Shown here one piece after another: positions 63,581-64,000 of a stretch of 64,000 bases of DNA. The stretch comes from JAGDZR01 sp049115695 (GTDB taxonomy: Bacteria > Bacteroidota > Bacteroidia > Cytophagales > Cyclobacteriaceae). Position 1 is the first letter of the stretch. The number at the start of each line of letters is the position of its first letter. The DNA lies in assembly GCA_049115695.1 (NCBI GenBank), contig JAGDZR010000012.1, positions 381,807 through 445,806 of the forward strand. Reading direction: 5' to 3'. The notes beneath the pieces are model-generated. The model was not told the DNA's origin. It did not search any database and worked only from the letters and a program-made list of their open reading frames with translations. Position numbers and translations under genes: made by a program.

Positions 63581-64000
63581 GTGGTGTCACTATCCAAAAT
63601 ATTGCTGTTTTTAACGTTTAGCTTCTGGCTAAATTTTTTTGTTTTAGGGCAGACCTTGGATACTGTGGTTGTTGCGACAAGTAATAGTTCTGCTGTCATT
63701 TCATTTAGTGATTCGGTCTGGACTAATGTTGGTCGAAATGGGGCATTGGTTAAAGCTGATTTTGATGTTAGCATTGTTGGAGGGGCAGCAATATTGAGTG
63801 ATTGGAATGTTTTATCGCATTCAGGAGGGGATACCACTGCAAGTATTAGTTTGGTTATTAGTGGAACTCCGGATGGGTCAGAAAGATTGCTCGTTACTGT
63901 TAACTCAAATGAGGTTTATGATCAAAATGATGTTGCCTATTCAGGAACCAAAGAAGATACTTTATTCGATAAGCTCTCTCCAACTGTGGTATTGAGTGAC
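63581..64000 (+). CDS. Secreted adhesin-like protein, N-terminal fragment
   Basis: Open frame from GTG at 63581 (or GTG at 63584) to the right edge, 140 codons, no stop. A signal peptide (to about 25, ending VLGQ) is followed by a Ser/Thr/Val-rich beta region with TVVVATSNSSAVISFSDSVW, SLVISGTPDGSERLLVTVNS and EVYDQNDVAYSGT near its end. That last pattern (D-G-S-E..L.V...S...V.D..G/D-V) occurs in repeat domains of large T9SS-exported surface proteins and Big_5-like Ig modules. It begins 6 bp after the kinase stop. It may be a target of the upstream system or merely a neighbour. The rest lies outside the window. Confidence 0.6.
   Translation, partial: MVSLSKILLFLTFSFWLNFFVLGQTLDTVVVATSNSSAVISFSDSVWTNVGRNGALVKADFDVSIVGGAAILSDWNVLSHSGGDTTASISLVISGTPDGSERLLVTVNSNEVYDQNDVAYSGTKEDTLFDKLSPTVVLSD

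Noticed and set aside
63325..63837. Leftward 170-codon open frame across the kinase end and adhesin start
   Set aside because: It is antisense to the TonB domain and signal peptide of two well-supported rightward genes and has low-complexity Ser/Thr content.
1..64000. CRISPR array, tRNA or rRNA genes, insertion sequences, prophage
   Set aside because: No regularly spaced repeats, cloverleaf-like segments, transposase, integrase or structural phage genes were seen by eye; a tRNAscan or ISfinder search was not possible.

Overview
The window is a compact, AT-rich chromosomal segment of a Bacteroidota bacterium, most likely a marine or gliding lineage near the Cytophagales. The evidence is a SusC/SusD pair, a type IX secretion (T9SS) tail on an amylase, many periplasmic hybrid-type sensor kinases with beta-propeller or TPR sensors, DUF5916, DUF3108 and DUF4136 proteins, and an MtaB/MnmE complement. 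No rRNA, tRNA, CRISPR array, insertion sequence or phage gene was recognised. The species assignment is inference only.

Layout. 1-128: start of an SpvB/Tc-toxin B-like protein that runs off the left edge. 0.5-6 kb: a PqiA-like membrane protein, mnmE, a lipoprotein sulfatase and a membrane protein with a possible GIDE/MUL1-like fold. 6-10 kb: a tightly overlapping iron operon read leftward (DtxR/MntR regulator, membrane-anchored DtxR-FeoA fusion, FeoB GTPase, FeoB permease) behind overlapping palindromes. 10-17 kb: a glycosyltransferase, then dapD, DUF3108, TPR and lysA, then NhaC and DUF4136. 17-29.4 kb: an alpha-glucan utilisation locus made of lacI and, divergently, susE-like, T9SS GH13, susC, susD and susA-like GH13. 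Twin LacI-type operators lie between lacI and susE, and hairpins separate several cistrons.

29.4-36.6 kb: mostly leftward housekeeping genes (MCP-like protein, DinB/YfiT, 7-TM protein, Bcp peroxiredoxin, M23 peptidase, FAH-family hydrolase, mtaB). 36.6-43.1 kb: an orphan terminator, then two tandem LytS-type propeller kinases and one LytTR response regulator. 43.1-47 kb: glycerol catabolism, with glpK and glpD leftward and glpF divergent. 47-52.6 kb: DUF5916, START, MscS, Gfo/Idh/MocA and an ATP-cone/Mrr-like nuclease.

52.7-64 kb is the most unusual part. Two paralogous TPR histidine kinases are followed on the same strand by an OB-like/TM/FHA protein, a PP2C phosphatase with a TM tail, an unrecognised secreted protein, and a Ser/Thr kinase that carries a zinc ribbon at its N terminus and a periplasmic TonB C-terminal domain. 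The start of a secreted adhesin-like protein follows. The FHA, PP2C, unknown and kinase genes look like one envelope-spanning phosphorylation system that may link outer-membrane or periplasmic state to cytoplasmic Ser/Thr phosphorylation. That role is inference from domain architecture and gene order.
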